From contig NZ_CP134499.1 of the NCBI RefSeq assembly GCF_031764535.1, forward strand, positions 1,612,001 to 1,676,000: a stretch of 64,000 nucleotides of DNA, given 5' to 3'. Numbering within the stretch: position 1 is the stretch's first letter; the number at the start of each line of letters is the position of its first letter. The notes beneath the pieces were generated by a model. It searched no databases and was not told the DNA's origin. It was given only the letters and a program-made list of their open reading frames with translations. Shown here in pieces: positions 36,709-47,702 of this stretch. Origin of the DNA: Pseudomonas sp. SG20056 (GTDB lineage: Bacteria; Pseudomonadota; Gammaproteobacteria; Pseudomonadales; Pseudomonadaceae). Position numbers and translations under genes: made by a program.

Positions 36709-37347
36709 TCAATCGTCGGAGGTTTTCTGTTTGTATTCGCACAGATCTTCGATGCGGCAGCTGCCACAGCGTGGCTTGCGCGCCTGGCACACGTAGCGAC
36801 CATGGAGGATCAGCCAGTGGTGTGAGTCGAGGAGAAATTCCTTGGGCACGAATTTCATCAGCTTGTTTTCCACTTCCAGCACGTTTTTGCCGGGAGCAAT
36901 CCCAGTGCGGTTGCTGACGCGGAAGATATGCGTGTCCACCGCCATGGCCAGCTGGCGGAATGCGGTGTTGAGCACCACGTTTGCGGTCTTGCGGCCGACC
37001 CCGGGCAGGGCTTCGAGGTCTTCGCGGTTATCCGGTACCTGGCTGCCATGCTTCTCGATGAGGATGCGGCAGGCCTCGATAACGTTCTTGGCCTTGCTGT
37101 TGTATAGGCCAATGGTCTTGATGTATTCGCTCAACCCCTCAACGCCGAGTGCATAGATCGCCTCGGGGGTATTGGCTACCGGGAATAATTTGGCGGTGGC
37201 CTTGTTGACGCTGACGTCAGTGGCCTGGGCGGACAGGGTGACCGCTACCAGCAGCTCGAACGGCGAACTGTAGGCCAGCTCGGTCTTCGGCTCGGGGTTG
37301 TCTTCATGCAGGCGGCGGAAGATCTCGTAGCGCTTGGCGGCGTTCAC
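36709..37347 (-). CDS. nth: Endonuclease III
   Basis: A 212-residue DNA glycosylase/AP lyase acting on oxidised pyrimidines. The helix-hairpin-helix [19 protein letters not shown] (about 110-128) contains the catalytic lysine. The catalytic aspartate is in [12 protein letters not shown]. The iron-sulfur cluster cysteines are in [17 protein letters not shown] (C-x6-C-x2-C-x5-C). It is the last gene of the rnf operon, overlapping rnfE by four bases, the same linkage as in E. coli rsx-nth. Confidence 0.97.
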   Translation of the reverse strand: MNAAKRYEIFRRLHEDNPEPKTELAYSSPFELLVAVTLSAQATDVSVNKATAKLFPVANTPEAIYALGVEGLSEYIKTIGLYNSKAKNVIEACRILIEKHGSQVPDNREDLEALPGVGRKTANVVLNTAFRQLAMAVDTHIFRVSNRTGIAPGKNVLEVENKLMKFVPKEFLLDSHHWLILHGRYVCQARKPRCGSCRIEDLCEYKQKTSDD

Positions 37348-38057
37348 TCGATCACTCCGGTCACCCGTACGCGGCGGCTTTGCACTGGAGCATCAACCTG
37401 CTGCGCCTTGGCTCGCTCGGCCAGCACCTCATCCACACGGTTTTTGCAGGCGATCAGCAAGCCCAGCACGATAAAGGCACCCGGCGGCAGGATGGCCAGC
37501 AGGAAGCCCTTGTACTCGGGGATCAGCGTCAGCTGCCAGTTGGCGGCGATAGGGCCGAACAGCAGGTGCATATTGGCAAACACCGCGCCGGTGCCGAACA
37601 GCTCGCGCAGCGCGCCGATCATCACCAGCACCACGCCAAAGCCCAGGCCCATCATCAGGCCGTCATAGGCGGCGCGGGCCGGGTCGTTCTTCGCAGCGAA
37701 GCCATCGGCGCGGCCGAGGATCACGCAGTTAGTAGTGATCAGCGGGATAAAGATGCCGAGAATCTGGTACAGCTCGTAGGTGAAAGCCTGCATCAGCAGT
37801 TCGATGCAGGTGGTCAGGGCGGCGATGATCATCACAAAGGCCGGCAGCCGCACGGCGGTGTTGACCACGCCGCGCACCAGCGACACGGCGGTGTTGGAGC
37901 ACACCAGCACCACGGCACTGGCCAGCGCCAGGCCGAGGGCGTTGGCCGCCGAGTTGCTTACTCCGAGCAGCGGGCAGAGGCCGAGCAGTTGTACCAGCGC
38001 CGGGTTGTTCTTCCACAGGCCGTTAAGGGTGATCTCGCGGTAGCTGGGACTAGCCAT
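37344..38057 (-). CDS. rnfE: Rnf/Rsx electron transport complex subunit E
   Basis: A 237-residue membrane subunit of the Rnf (Rsx) complex, with about six helices. Family segments include [19 protein letters not shown] near residue 18 and [20 protein letters not shown] near 105. It is homologous to rnfA in the same operon. Rnf couples electron transfer between ferredoxin and NAD to ion movement; in gammaproteobacteria the Rsx form keeps SoxR reduced. It overlaps rnfG by eight bases and nth by four. Confidence 0.95.
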   Translation of the reverse strand: MASPSYREITLNGLWKNNPALVQLLGLCPLLGVSNSAANALGLALASAVVLVCSNTAVSLVRGVVNTAVRLPAFVMIIAALTTCIELLMQAFTYELYQILGIFIPLITTNCVILGRADGFAAKNDPARAAYDGLMMGLGFGVVLVMIGALRELFGTGAVFANMHLLFGPIAANWQLTLIPEYKGFLLAILPPGAFIVLGLLIACKNRVDEVLAERAKAQQVDAPVQSRRVRVTGVIE

Positions 38058-38691
38058 TGGACTTCACCTGGGCTGCGAACAGCTGCTCTTGATTGGCATC
38101 GAAATACTGCAGGGCCTTGTGCACGGCCTTGACCACCGCGCGCGGGGTGATGGTGGCGCCGGCAAACTGGTCGAACTCGCCACGATCTTTCTTCACTGCC
38201 CAGCCATCCTCGCCGGGATTGCTCAATGACTTGCCGTCGAAACTACGAATCCAGGCGCTCTTGGCCAGCTCGATCTTGTCGCCCAGGCCGGGGGTTTCCC
38301 GATGACCCAGCACACGTACACCGGCTAGGCGGCCGTCGGCCTGGATACCGATCAGCAAGTGGATCGCGCCGCTGTAACCGTCCGGCGCGGTGGCGCGCAG
38401 GATCACGGCGCTGGGTTTGCCGTCTTGCAGGGCGATATAGGCGGTCTGCGGCGACTTACTGCCGAGCAGAGGATCGTGCAGCTGGATGCTGTTATCCAAC
38501 AGGTGGTTGTCGTAGCTACCTTGCGGCAGGATCTCGCTCAGAGCGCGCACCTGGGCTTCGCGCTCCGCGTTGGCAATACGCTCGGCCGTGGCTTGCTGCA
38601 GCATGGCTACCAGGCCCACGGTGGCGATGGCAAACAACCCGAGCACCAGGGCGTTCTTCAGCATCGAGCGGCTAATTTCAGGTAGGGCCAC
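38050..38691 (-). CDS. rnfG: Rnf/Rsx electron transport complex subunit G
   Basis: A 213-residue subunit with one N-terminal membrane helix (about 12-32, [17 protein letters not shown]) and a periplasmic FMN-binding domain. FMN is covalently attached to a threonine in the family motif S/T-GAT; here it reads FAGATITP near residue 185. [13 protein letters not shown] is also characteristic. The start is GTG at 38691, two bases after the rnfD stop (TAACCGTG). The much longer open frame to 39165 overlaps rnfD and is rejected. Confidence 0.93.
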   Translation of the reverse strand: MALPEISRSMLKNALVLGLFAIATVGLVAMLQQATAERIANAEREAQVRALSEILPQGSYDNHLLDNSIQLHDPLLGSKSPQTAYIALQDGKPSAVILRATAPDGYSGAIHLLIGIQADGRLAGVRVLGHRETPGLGDKIELAKSAWIRSFDGKSLSNPGEDGWAVKKDRGEFDQFAGATITPRAVVKAVHKALQYFDANQEQLFAAQVKSNG

Positions 38692-38693
38692 GG

Positions 38694-39725
38694 TTACTCT
38701 CCCAACTTGAAGCCGCGAGTCGGCTTGCGGTGGCCGTAGGTGCGCGGCCGCGTGTAGTAGTCGATGGTTGGGGCGGCCAGGTTCATCAGTAGCACGGCGA
38801 AGGCAACGCCGTCCGGATAGCCGCCCCAGGCGCGGATTACATAGACCAGCACACCCACGCCGATGCCGAAAATCAGCCGGCCGAGGTTGCTGGTGGCGCC
38901 GCTGACTGGGTCGGTGACGATAAAGAAGGCGCCGAGCATAGTCGCGCCCGTCAGCAGGTGAAACAGCGGTGAGCCGTTGGAGTCCGAGCCCGAGCCGTTC
39001 CAGAACAACAGGCTCATCAGGGCCAGGGCGGCGAGCATGCCCACCGGTGCGTGCCAGGTGAACAGACGCTTGTGCAGCAGGTACAGGCCGCCAGCGAGGA
39101 AGGCCAGGTTGACCGCTTCGGTGGCGGCGCCACCGAGGTAGCCGAATGCCGGATTCTGTGCCCACAGCTCGTCGACGGTCAGGCTCTTGTTGACCTTCAA
39201 CGCGTCCAGCGCGGTGGCCTGGGCCCAGCCGTCAGGCAGGTTGGCGATGCCAAGAATCTGTTGCAGCCCTTCAAGCAGGCCGACCGTATGCGGGGCTGGC
39301 CAGCTGGTCATCTCTACGGGGAAGGAAATCAGCACCACCACATAGCCGAGCATGGCCGGATTAAAGGGGTTCTGCCCAAGGCCGCCATACAGCTGCTTGC
39401 CGAACAGCACGGCAAAACCCACCGCCACCAGGGTCAGCCACCAGGGCGAATAGGGCGGCAGCGCCAGGGCCAGCAGTACAGCGGTGACCAGTACGCTGTA
39501 GTCCTTGAGGAAGAACAGCACCGGGCGTTTACGCAGCGCCAGGATAGCCGCTTCAAAACCCAGTGCGCAGGCGCTAGCCCATAGCAGGTTGATCAACGTG
39601 CCGGCGCCGAACAGCCAGGTCAGGGCGAGAATCCCCGGCACCGTAGCCAGCAGCACCTGCAGCATCACTTGCTGGGTGCGGTTGCTGCCCTTGGCGTGGG
39701 GCGATGTGATACGGGGCAGGGCCAT
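38694..39725 (-). CDS. rnfD: Rnf/Rsx electron transport complex subunit D
   Basis: A 343-residue polytopic membrane subunit with about nine helices. The covalent flavin site is in [17 protein letters not shown] (SGAT, about residue 270). The N-terminal segment [20 protein letters not shown] and [19 protein letters not shown] near 105 are family hallmarks. The gene follows rnfC after 39 bases and is followed two bases later by rnfG. Confidence 0.96.
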   Translation of the reverse strand: MALPRITSPHAKGSNRTQQVMLQVLLATVPGILALTWLFGAGTLINLLWASACALGFEAAILALRKRPVLFFLKDYSVLVTAVLLALALPPYSPWWLTLVAVGFAVLFGKQLYGGLGQNPFNPAMLGYVVVLISFPVEMTSWPAPHTVGLLEGLQQILGIANLPDGWAQATALDALKVNKSLTVDELWAQNPAFGYLGGAATEAVNLAFLAGGLYLLHKRLFTWHAPVGMLAALALMSLLFWNGSGSDSNGSPLFHLLTGATMLGAFFIVTDPVSGATSNLGRLIFGIGVGVLVYVIRAWGGYPDGVAFAVLLMNLAAPTIDYYTRPRTYGHRKPTRGFKLGE

Positions 39726-39764
39726 TGGCGCTCCGGTCGTTGAGTTGGCTACGCAGGGCTGTGA

Positions 39765-42461
39765 TCAGCTGCCTGCGTGTTCCTGTAATTGGCGTTCAGC
39801 ATCCGCCAGGCGCTGGCGTGCAGTGGCCAGGGCGTCGGCTGCACTGTTGTCATCACGCTCCAGCTTGCGCAGATCGGCGCGGGCAAAGGCCACTTCGGTC
39901 TTCAGCGCGCGGGTGGTTTCGTCGATCGGCTGCTTGTCGGTGCGCACCAGCTCGGGAGCCGGCTTGCCAGATGCATCCTCGGCCTGGTGCAGCGCCTGCT
40001 CGGCGGCGCTCAATGCTTCGCGCAAGCTGCCAAGCGTGGCTTCATCGCTGCCGGCTTTCTCGGCTTTTTTCAGTTCGGCGCGTTTCATTGCCAGTTCGAT
40101 CTTGGCTTTTTTCAGCGGATCGGGGGCGTCTGCATCAGACGCTTTCGAGGCAGCAGCTGGCGCCTGGGCTTCCAGGCCAGCCAGGAGTTTTTCGGCGGCT
40201 TCCAGCTGGCTGCGCAGTTGCTGCAGTTCGCTGTGCTGCGCGTCGTTTGGTGCTTCGAGTTTTTCCAGCTTGCGCACCTGGGCGCGGAGCATGGCGGCGT
40301 CGATCTTGGCTTTTTTCAGTGCACCATCGTTGGCAGCCGGTTTGGCGGCCGGTACTGGTGCCTGGGCTTCCAGGCTAGCTAGGAGTTTTTCGGCGGTTTC
40401 CAGCTGGCTGCGCAGTTGCTGCAATTCGCTTTTCTGCTCGTCGCTGGGTGCTTCGAGTTTTTCCAGCTTGCGCACCTGGGCGCGGAGCATGGCGGCGTCG
40501 ATCTTGGCCTTTTTCAGTGCACCATCATCGGCAGCCGATTTGGCCGCAGGCGCTGGCGCTTGAGATTCCAGGCTGGCCAGCAGCTTCTCTGCTGCTTCCA
40601 ACTGGCTGCGCAGTTGCTGCAATTCGCTGTGCTGCTCGTCACTCGGTGCTTCGAGTTTTTCCAGCTTGCGCACCTGGGCGCGCAGCATGGCGGCGTCGAT
40701 CTTGGCTTTTTTCACTGCACCATCGTCGACTGCTGGCGCTACGGCCGGGGCTGGCGGGTTGGCGGCCATGGCGCTATCGAGTGCTTGCTGGGCGATGGTT
40801 GCAGCGCTGCGCAGTTCGTCGACCTGGGCCTGTAGTTCGGGGCTGGCATGGGTGGCCAGCTGCTTTTCTGCTTTCTTCAGGGCGACCTGGGCCATGCTGG
40901 CTTCGATCTTGAGTTTCTTCTGCTCGTCACTCAGGCCGGGTTTCGCCGGTGGCACAGTGCTGTCCGCTGCTGCCGATGCGGTTTGCGCTTGGGCCGCTTT
41001 GGCTTGAGCGGCTTTAGCGGAACGGGCCTGGCGTTCGGCTTCTTTCTGCTCTTCGGCGCGGCGCAGGCGTTCCTGGCGCAGCTCGAAGCGTTGTTTCGAT
41101 TGCTCGGCCTTGAGCTGCTTCTGCTCTAGGTCGCGAATCTCGCCCTTGGCGGCGCGGTAGTACTGCACCAGCGGGATGCTCGACGGGCAGACATAGGCGC
41201 AGGCGCCGCATTCGATGCAGTCGAACAGGTTATGCGCCTTGAGCTGTTCATGCTCCTGACCGATGGCGAAGAAGTGCAGCTGCTGCGGCAGCAGGCTGGC
41301 CGGGCAGGCTTCGGCGCATTCGCCGCAGCGGATGCACGGCATGGCCGGCGGTGGCGGTGGCAGCTCGGCGGTGGTCGAGGCCAGCAGGCAGTTGGTGGTC
41401 TTGATCACGGGTACGGCGAAGTCGGGCAGGGTAAAGCCCATCATCGGGCCGCCCATGATCAGGCGGTTCAACTTGCTGCGGTTCAGGCCAGCAAACTCCA
41501 GCAATTCACCCGCCGGCGTGCCGAGCAGTACCTCGACGTTCATCGGTCGGGCCAGGGCCTCACCGGTCAGGGTGGTAATGCGTGAGATCAGCGGTTTGCC
41601 GTGCATCACCGCGTCATGGATGGCTACGCAGGTGCCAACGTTCTGGCAGAGCATGCCGATATCCGCCGGCAGGCCACCGCTGGGCACTTCCACGCCGGTG
41701 AGAATCTGGATCAGCTGCTTTTCGCCACCGGATGGGTACTTGGTGGGGAATACCTTGAGCTGATAGCTGCGCTCGTTCAGCGCGCTGCGCACGGCGGCGA
41801 TGGCTTCGGGTTTGTTGTCCTCGATGCCGATCAGCACCTGATCCGGCTGGATCAGCTGCACCAGAATATCGATGCCGCTGATCAGCTCGTTGGCGCGCTC
41901 GCGCATCAGCAGGTCGTCGGCGCTGATATAGGGCTCGCACTCGGTGCCGTTGATGATCAGCGTGTGGATCTTCTGCGTCGGCCGCGCGTTGAGTTTCACC
42001 GCCGTGGGAAAGCCCGCACCGCCCAGACCGCTGATGCCCGCCTGGCGAATCAGTTCAACCAGAGCGCTGTTTTCCAGATGGCGATAGTCAGGCTGTGGGG
42101 TCAGCTCGATCCATTTATCCAGCCCATCGCTGTCGATCACGATGGCCGGAGCGAGCATGCCGGATACATGCGGGTAAGGCTGCGGGCCGATAAAGCTCAC
42201 GGTGCCGGAGGTCGGCGCGTGCACGGGTACGCTGACAAAGCCGGTGGCAGCGGCGATCAGCTGGCCTTTCAGCACGCGATCACCCACGGCGACTACAGGT
42301 TCTGCGGGCGCGCCGATATGCTGGTTAAGCGGCAGCGTCAGACGCTTGGACAGCGGCGCCGGCTGGATCGGCGTGCGGTTGGACAGCTCCTTGCGCTCGG
42401 CCGGGTGAATGCCGCCGGGGATATCCCAGATCAGTGCTTCTGCCTTGTGCAATGCGCTCAT
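39765..42461 (-). CDS. rnfC: Rnf/Rsx electron transport complex subunit C with extended repeat tail
   Basis: A 898-residue subunit. Residues about 1-450 form the conserved core, with the NADH/flavin-binding glycine loop [17 protein letters not shown] and two 4Fe-4S motifs [12 protein letters not shown] and [12 protein letters not shown]. Beyond about 450 comes a long, highly charged alanine-rich coiled coil that makes the protein far longer than minimal RnfC (about 450-550). Within it three tandem 66-residue repeats ([20 protein letters not shown] and following) are almost identical in protein and DNA. The start at 42461 overlaps the rnfB stop (ATGA); a longer frame overlaps rnfB and is rejected. 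Confidence 0.95.
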   Translation of the reverse strand: MSALHKAEALIWDIPGGIHPAERKELSNRTPIQPAPLSKRLTLPLNQHIGAPAEPVVAVGDRVLKGQLIAAATGFVSVPVHAPTSGTVSFIGPQPYPHVSGMLAPAIVIDSDGLDKWIELTPQPDYRHLENSALVELIRQAGISGLGGAGFPTAVKLNARPTQKIHTLIINGTECEPYISADDLLMRERANELISGIDILVQLIQPDQVLIGIEDNKPEAIAAVRSALNERSYQLKVFPTKYPSGGEKQLIQILTGVEVPSGGLPADIGMLCQNVGTCVAIHDAVMHGKPLISRITTLTGEALARPMNVEVLLGTPAGELLEFAGLNRSKLNRLIMGGPMMGFTLPDFAVPVIKTTNCLLASTTAELPPPPPAMPCIRCGECAEACPASLLPQQLHFFAIGQEHEQLKAHNLFDCIECGACAYVCPSSIPLVQYYRAAKGEIRDLEQKQLKAEQSKQRFELRQERLRRAEEQKEAERQARSAKAAQAKAAQAQTASAAADSTVPPAKPGLSDEQKKLKIEASMAQVALKKAEKQLATHASPELQAQVDELRSAATIAQQALDSAMAANPPAPAVAPAVDDGAVKKAKIDAAMLRAQVRKLEKLEAPSDEQHSELQQLRSQLEAAEKLLASLESQAPAPAAKSAADDGALKKAKIDAAMLRAQVRKLEKLEAPSDEQKSELQQLRSQLETAEKLLASLEAQAPVPAAKPAANDGALKKAKIDAAMLRAQVRKLEKLEAPNDAQHSELQQLRSQLEAAEKLLAGLEAQAPAAASKASDADAPDPLKKAKIELAMKRAELKKAEKAGSDEATLGSLREALSAAEQALHQAEDASGKPAPELVRTDKQPIDETTRALKTEVAFARADLRKLERDDNSAADALATARQRLADAERQLQEHAGS
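40123..40716 (-). repeat. Three tandem 198-bp direct repeats inside rnfC
   Basis: The block ending in TTTTTTCAGTGCACCATC recurs at a constant 198-bp interval (near 40320, 40518 and 40716), with a fourth, more diverged unit just below 40122. Each unit encodes 66 residues of charged coiled coil followed by an Ala/Pro-rich hinge. The near identity suggests recent expansion or ongoing recombination. Confidence 0.92.
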
Positions 42462-43033
42462 GCCGCCTGCTCCCGGTCGCTGGCAATCAGTTGGCCGGGC
42501 AGCAGGGGTTTTTCCCATTTCCAACTTTGTACGGTGCTGCCGACTTCCAGCATGTCGATGCAGTCCACCGGGCAGGGTTCGACGCACAGGTCGCAGCCGG
42601 TGCATTCGCTGACGATCACCGTGTGCATCTGTTTGGCCGCGCCGACGATGGCGTCCACCGGGCAGGCCTGGATGCACTTGGTGCAACCGATGCATTCGGC
42701 TTCGCGGATATAGGCGACCATCTGCGGTTTCTCGCCTTCCACGGCGTCCAACGGCTCGGCTTCAACGTCGAGCAGGTCGGCCAGGGCCTGGATGGTCGCT
42801 TCGCCGCCGGGTGGGCATTTGTTGATCTTGTCGCCGCCGGCAATCGCCTCGGCGTAGGGCTTGCAGCCTGGATAGCCGCATTGGCCGCACTGGGTTTGTG
42901 GCAGCAGGGCATTGATCTGTTCGGCAATCGGGTTGCCTTCGACCTTGAAGCGCACCGCGGCGAAACCGAGGATGGCGCCGGCCACCAGGCACAGGGCGAG
43001 CAGGGCGAGAACCGCGATCAGTACCAGGCTCAT
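42458..43033 (-). CDS. rnfB: Rnf/Rsx electron transport complex subunit B
   Basis: A 191-residue iron-sulfur subunit. An N-terminal membrane helix (about 3-25) precedes a first cluster motif [19 protein letters not shown] (about 48-66). Two ferredoxin-type 4Fe-4S motifs follow, [16 protein letters not shown] (about 115) and [16 protein letters not shown] (about 145). It passes electrons between ferredoxin and the membrane part of the complex. It overlaps rnfA and rnfC by four bases at each end. Confidence 0.96.
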   Translation of the reverse strand: MSLVLIAVLALLALCLVAGAILGFAAVRFKVEGNPIAEQINALLPQTQCGQCGYPGCKPYAEAIAGGDKINKCPPGGEATIQALADLLDVEAEPLDAVEGEKPQMVAYIREAECIGCTKCIQACPVDAIVGAAKQMHTVIVSECTGCDLCVEPCPVDCIDMLEVGSTVQSWKWEKPLLPGQLIASDREQAA

Positions 43034-43614
43034 AGCTTGATCAGCCCGGTAAAGCCCATAAAGGCCAGGGACATCAACCCGGCGGTGATCATGCCGATGG
43101 CCGCGCCCTGAAAGGACTTCGGCACGTCGGCAATCGCAATGCGCTCACGCATGGCAGCAAACAGCACCAGTACCAGGGAGAAGCCGAGGCCGGCGGCAAA
43201 GCCGTTGGCGGTGGCGGTGATAAAGGTGAATTCGGCCTTGTTAGCGTTGAGCAGGGCCACGCCCAGAACGATGCAGTTGGTGGTGATCAGCGGCAGGAAG
43301 ATGCCGAGCACGCGGTACAGCAGCGGGCTGGTTTTGTTCACTACCATTTCTGTGAACTGCACTACCACGGCAATCACCAGAATAAAGCTGATGGTACGCA
43401 GGAATTCGATATCCAGCGGCTTGAGCACGTACTGCTGCACCAGGTAGCTGCACATGGCGGCCAGGGTCAGCACGAAGGTGGTGGCCAGCGACAGGCCGAT
43501 AGCCGTCTCGATCTTCTTCGAGACGCCCATAAAGGGACACAGGCCAAGGAACTGGACCAACACGAAGTTGTTGACCAGGATGGCGCTGACCATGATCAAG
43601 GCGAGTTCGGTCAT
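43030..43614 (-). CDS. rnfA: Rnf/Rsx electron transport complex subunit A
   Basis: A 194-residue inner-membrane subunit with six helices. Family segments are [19 protein letters not shown] (about 13-31) and [17 protein letters not shown] (about 100). The ATG at 43614 (MTELALIM) is preferred over the four-codon longer frame at 43626. It is the first gene of rnfABCDGE-nth; the promoter should lie in the 155 bases before metG's end. Confidence 0.95.
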   Translation of the reverse strand: MTELALIMVSAILVNNFVLVQFLGLCPFMGVSKKIETAIGLSLATTFVLTLAAMCSYLVQQYVLKPLDIEFLRTISFILVIAVVVQFTEMVVNKTSPLLYRVLGIFLPLITTNCIVLGVALLNANKAEFTFITATANGFAAGLGFSLVLVLFAAMRERIAIADVPKSFQGAAIGMITAGLMSLAFMGFTGLIKL

Positions 43615-43769
43615 TGCGGGTTCCATTGATGGACGGGCAAAGGCCGCAGGAAAGGGGTGGCTATTATCGGTAAGCCGATCCTGCCATACAAGCCGGATCA
43701 GCCTTCCTGAGGTGCTGCCATAAGGCTAGCGCAGCCTGATCAGAGTGGCTGCGCTATTGGGTCGCAGGT

Positions 43770-45812
43770 TTACTTGACCCGCTGGCCTGGTTTGGCACCG
43801 CTGTCTGGGCTGAGCAGGTAGATTTCCTCGCCGCCAGGGCCGGCAGCCAACACCATGCCTTCGCTGATGCCGAACTTCATCTTACGCGCTGCCAGGTTGG
43901 CTACGTAAAGGGTCAGGCGGCCTTCCAACTTGCTTGGGTCCGGGTAGGCGCTCTTGATGCCGCTGAACACGTTGCGTTTGGCGTCACCGATATCCAGGGT
44001 CAGGCGCAGCAGCTTGTCGGCACCTTCAACGAACTCGCATTTCTCGATCAGGGCGATACGCAGGTCGACCGCGGCAAAGGCGCCGAAGGCGATTTCGGCG
44101 GCCAATGGGTCTTTGGTTAGTTCGCCGTTGCCAGCGGCTGCTGGAGCGGCTTCGCTGGCGGCCAGGTCTTCTTTGGAGGCTTCGATCATGGCGTCGATTT
44201 TCGCAGGCTCGATACGGGTCAGCAGGGCGCTGAACGGGTTCAACTGGTGGTTGGCCAGCAGCGTCTGGTGGTCGTCCCAGGTCAACGGAGCGACATTGAG
44301 GAAGGCCTCGGCGTCGCTGGCCAGTTGCGGCAGCACTGGTTTCAGGAAAATCACCAACTGGCGGAACAGGTTCACGCCCAGGGCGCAGATGGCCTGCACT
44401 TCGTCCTGCTTGCCGTCCTGTTTGGCCAGGGACCAGGGCGCTTTGTCGGCGATCCAGGCGTTGGCGCGGTCGGCCAGGGCCATGATCTCGCGCATGGCAC
44501 GGGCGAAATCGCGGGCCTCGTAGGCTTCGGCGATGCTCGGTGCGGCGACCTGGAAGGCTTCGGTCAGTTCCGGCGCGGCATTGCCGGCCACCAGTAGGCC
44601 GTTGTTGCCTTTGTGGATAAAGCCGGCGCAGCGGCTGGCGATATTTACCACTTTGCCGACCAGGTCCGAGTTGACCTTCTGTACGAAGTCTTCCAGGTTC
44701 AGGTCGAGGTCATCCACGCCACGGCCCAGCTTGGCCGCGTAGTAGTAGCGCAGGTATTCCGGGTTCAAGTGATCGAGGTAGGTGCGCGCCTTGATAAAGG
44801 TGCCACGGGATTTGGACATCTTCTGTCCGTTGACGGTCAGGTAGCCGTGCACGGCCACTGCGGTCGGCTTGCGCAGGCCTGCGCCTTCAAGCATGGCCGG
44901 CCAGAACAGGGCGTGGAAGTTGACGATGTCCTTGCCGATAAAGTGGTACAGCTCGGCGGTCGAGTCCTTGTTCCAGAACGCATCGAAGTCCAGCTCCGGG
45001 CGCTTGGCGCAAAGATTCTTGAAACTGGCCATATAGCCGATCGGCGCGTCCAGCCAGACGTAGAAGTATTTGCCCGGCTCGTCGGGGATTTCGAAGCCGA
45101 AGTAGGGCGCATCGCGGCTGATATCCCATTCCTGCAGGCCGGAATCCAGCCATTCGGCGATCTTGTTGGCCACTGCGTCCTGCAGCGCGCCGCCGCGGGT
45201 CCAGCTTTTCAGCATGGCCTCGAAGTCCGGCAGCTTGAAGAAGAAGTGCTTGGAATCGCGCAGCTCGGGTACGGCGCCGGAAATCGCAGAGCGCGGGTTC
45301 TTCAGCTCGGTCGGCTCGTAGGTGGCACCGCATTTTTCGCAGTTGTCGCCGTACTGATCTTCGGCCGCGCACTTGGGGCAGGTGCCTTTGATAAAGCGGT
45401 CGGCGAGGAACATGCCCTTCTCAGGGTCGAAGTACTGGGTCACCGAGCGGGTGGCGATATGCCCGGCGTCACGCAGCTTCAGGTAGATGGCCGCAGACAG
45501 CTCGCGGTTCTCTTCGGAGTGAGTCGAATGGTAGTTGTCGAAGTTGACCCCGAAGTCGGCAAAGTCGGCTGTGTGTTCGGCCTGCACATTGGCGATCAGT
45601 TGTTCCGGGGTGATGCCTTCTTTCTCTGCGCGCAGCATGATCGCCGAGCCATGGGCGTCGTCGGCGCAGACGTAGATGGCCTGGTTGCCGCGTAGCTTCT
45701 GGAAACGCACCCACATGTCGGTCTGGATGTACTCGAGCATATGGCCAAGGTGGATCGAACCGTTGGCGTAGGGCAGGGCGCTGGTAACGAGAATCTTGCG
45801 GGCTTGGCTCAT
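43770..45812 (-). CDS. metG: Methionyl-tRNA synthetase
   Basis: A 680-residue class I synthetase charging tRNA-Met. The HIGH-type motif is in [14 protein letters not shown] (about 14-27) and the KMSKS loop in [11 protein letters not shown] near 331. A zinc knuckle [18 protein letters not shown] lies near 146-163. The C-terminal tRNA-binding (EMAP-like) domain starts near 575 with [20 protein letters not shown], indicating the dimeric long form. It is divergent from apbC, as in E. coli. Confidence 0.97.
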   Translation of the reverse strand: MSQARKILVTSALPYANGSIHLGHMLEYIQTDMWVRFQKLRGNQAIYVCADDAHGSAIMLRAEKEGITPEQLIANVQAEHTADFADFGVNFDNYHSTHSEENRELSAAIYLKLRDAGHIATRSVTQYFDPEKGMFLADRFIKGTCPKCAAEDQYGDNCEKCGATYEPTELKNPRSAISGAVPELRDSKHFFFKLPDFEAMLKSWTRGGALQDAVANKIAEWLDSGLQEWDISRDAPYFGFEIPDEPGKYFYVWLDAPIGYMASFKNLCAKRPELDFDAFWNKDSTAELYHFIGKDIVNFHALFWPAMLEGAGLRKPTAVAVHGYLTVNGQKMSKSRGTFIKARTYLDHLNPEYLRYYYAAKLGRGVDDLDLNLEDFVQKVNSDLVGKVVNIASRCAGFIHKGNNGLLVAGNAAPELTEAFQVAAPSIAEAYEARDFARAMREIMALADRANAWIADKAPWSLAKQDGKQDEVQAICALGVNLFRQLVIFLKPVLPQLASDAEAFLNVAPLTWDDHQTLLANHQLNPFSALLTRIEPAKIDAMIEASKEDLAASEAAPAAAGNGELTKDPLAAEIAFGAFAAVDLRIALIEKCEFVEGADKLLRLTLDIGDAKRNVFSGIKSAYPDPSKLEGRLTLYVANLAARKMKFGISEGMVLAAGPGGEEIYLLSPDSGAKPGQRVK

Positions 45813-45968
45813 GGGATCGGCTGCACTGGTAACTCAGGGAAGCCGGCAACTATATAGGGGCGGCGGATATTTTTCATCCTTGCACGGGCAATGCCTGCCG
45901 GTGCGCGCCTATGGAGTTAGCCTGGGGTAAGATGCCCACCTGCTTTACTCAGCCTTTCGGAGCCTTCC

Positions 45969-47060
45969 ATGAGTGTCGTTACCCGCGCAGCGGTCGAAGC
46001 CGCCTTGTCCCAATACACCGATCCGCACTTGAATCAGGACCCGGTTAGCGCTGGTTGCCTGCGTGAGGTGGATATTCAGGGTGGGCAGGTCAAGGTGCGT
46101 CTGCAGTTGGGCTACGCGGCTGGGCTGTTCAAAAGTGGCTGGGCGCAGATGCTGCAGATGGCTCTGGAAGGGCTCGACGGCGTCGAGCGTGCGCAGGTGC
46201 AGGTTGACTGCGTGATCGAAGCGCACAAAGCGCAGGATCAGGTGCCAGCGCTGGCCAATGTGAAGAACGTGATTGCTGTGGCGTCCGGCAAGGGCGGGGT
46301 GGGCAAGTCCACTACGGCGGCCAATCTGGCGCTGGCGCTGGCCCGTGAAGGTGCCAAGGTCGGCATTCTCGATGCGGATATCTATGGGCCGAGTCAGGGC
46401 ATCATGTTCGGTATTCCGGAAGGCACGCGGCCGCAGGTGAAGGACCAGAAGTGGTTTGTGCCGCTCAAGGCCCATGGTGTGGAAGTGATGTCCATGGCCT
46501 TTCTCACCGACGAAAACACCCCGGTGGTGTGGCGCGGGCCGATGGTTTCCGGCGCGCTGCTGCAGCTGATTACCCAGACTGCCTGGGATGACCTGGATTA
46601 CCTGGTGGTCGATATGCCGCCGGGCACTGGCGATATCCAGCTGACCTTGGCGCAGAAGGTGCCGGTGGCGGGTGCTGTTATCGTCACTACGCCACAGGAT
46701 CTGGCCCTGCTGGATGCCAAGAAGGGCGTGGAGATGTTCCGCAAGGTGAATATCCCGGTGCTTGGCGTGGTGGAAAACATGGCCGTGCACATTTGCTCGA
46801 ACTGCGGGCATGCCGAGCATCTGTTTGGTGAAGGCGGCGGCGAGAAGCTGGCGGCGCAGTTTGGTGTCGACCTGCTGGCCTCGCTGCCGCTGTCGATGGC
46901 CATTCGTATGCAGTCCGATGGTGGCAAGCCCACTGCCATTGCCGATCCGGAAAGCCAGATCGCGATGATCTATCAGGAAACTGCACGCAACGTCGGTGCG
47001 CGGATTGCTCAGGGCGGGGCGCAGCATGCGATGCCTTCTATTGTGATCAGCGAAGACTGA
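45969..47060 (+). CDS. apbC: Iron-sulfur cluster carrier protein ApbC/Mrp
   Basis: A 363-residue Mrp/NBP35-family P-loop ATPase that carries and delivers Fe-S clusters. An N-terminal MIP18/DUF59 domain (1-90) is followed by the deviant Walker A VASGKGGVGKSTTAANLALA near 101. Next come the switch DADIYGPSQG and VVDMPPGTGDIQ. The cluster-binding CSNCGH is near 277. The ATG at 45969 follows CGGAGCC. A terminator follows at 47120. Confidence 0.96.
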   Translation: MSVVTRAAVEAALSQYTDPHLNQDPVSAGCLREVDIQGGQVKVRLQLGYAAGLFKSGWAQMLQMALEGLDGVERAQVQVDCVIEAHKAQDQVPALANVKNVIAVASGKGGVGKSTTAANLALALAREGAKVGILDADIYGPSQGIMFGIPEGTRPQVKDQKWFVPLKAHGVEVMSMAFLTDENTPVVWRGPMVSGALLQLITQTAWDDLDYLVVDMPPGTGDIQLTLAQKVPVAGAVIVTTPQDLALLDAKKGVEMFRKVNIPVLGVVENMAVHICSNCGHAEHLFGEGGGEKLAAQFGVDLLASLPLSMAIRMQSDGGKPTAIADPESQIAMIYQETARNVGARIAQGGAQHAMPSIVISED

Positions 47061-47119
47061 TCCGGTTGTGGCGCACGCCGGTGCGCCACATCTCGTGCAC
47101 AGACAAACCAGCGCCCACA

Positions 47120-47148
47120 AAAAAGCCCCGCACTAGGCGGGGCTTTTT
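47120..47148. terminator. Bidirectional terminator between apbC and the cold-shock gene
   Basis: AAAAAGCCCCGC and GCGGGGCTTTTT form a perfect 12-bp stem around ACTAG. It can serve both convergent genes. Confidence 0.93.
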
Positions 47149-47168
47149 CTCAAGCGGGTTAGCGCAGG

Positions 47169-47378
47169 TTAGACAACCTGAACTTCCTCAGCTTGCATGC
47201 CTTTCTGACCACGGGTGGCCACGAAAGTCACTTGCTGGCCTTCTTTCAGGCTCTTGAAGCCATCGCTCTGGATAGCTTTGAAGTGTACGAACAGATCGTC
47301 ACCGGATTGCGGAGTGATGAAGCCGTAGCCTTTCTCATCGTTGAACCACTTAACGGTGCCAGTTTGACGATTGGACAT
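47169..47378 (-). CDS. Cold-shock domain protein (CspA family)
   Basis: A 69-residue single cold-shock domain. It shows [19 protein letters not shown] with RNP1 (KGYGFI), then [10 protein letters not shown] with RNP2 (LFVHF). It binds single-stranded RNA/DNA, probably as an RNA chaperone. MSNRQTG is chosen as start because TAGGAG lies upstream at normal spacing; the longer frame is leader. A long AT-richer leader (to about 47600) could give cold-dependent control, as in cspA genes. Which of the several Pseudomonas paralogues (for example CapB) it is cannot be decided. Confidence 0.95.
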   Translation of the reverse strand: MSNRQTGTVKWFNDEKGYGFITPQSGDDLFVHFKAIQSDGFKSLKEGQQVTFVATRGQKGMQAEEVQVV

Positions 47379-47702
47379 GTGAATGTCTCCTAACAAAAGT
47401 AATAACAGCCCTGGAAAAGCCCAGGCCGGGACTGAGTGCAACGAGTACTAGGAGTCGGACGATGTTTGATCGAAATCTAGGCATCAAGTAGCGATTCGCG
47501 GTGACACATGCAGCACAGTGAGCCCACCATACCCGCTTTTAGCGCTAAGCGCGAATGCTCTGTGCATCTTTCTGTTATTTAGCGACAGACAGGCGCTTTA
47601 GCGTTTTGCGCCTGGCACTGGCTCAAGAGCCTTTGAACCCTGCTGCCGGCCCCGGTAAGATGCGTGCACTTTTCACTCTTCGCCATAAGCAGGACACCCG
47701 CC
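47379..47702. other. Divergent intergenic region between the cold-shock gene and dcd
   Basis: It holds the ribosome-binding sites of both genes. It also holds a hairpin near the cold-shock start (CCTGG-AAAAGC-CCAGG) and GCGC-rich inverted repeats around 47538-47553 (TAGCGCTAAGCGCG) and 47591-47612. No further gene is seen. The cold-shock mRNA probably has a long 5' untranslated region here. Confidence 0.6.

Noticed and set aside
38692-39165. Long N-terminal extension of rnfG
   Set aside because: It lies inside rnfD in another frame. The RnfG membrane anchor begins just after the GTG at 38691.
42462-42695. N-terminal extension of rnfC
   Set aside because: It overlaps rnfB in another frame and the ATGA overlap at 42458-42461 gives a natural start.
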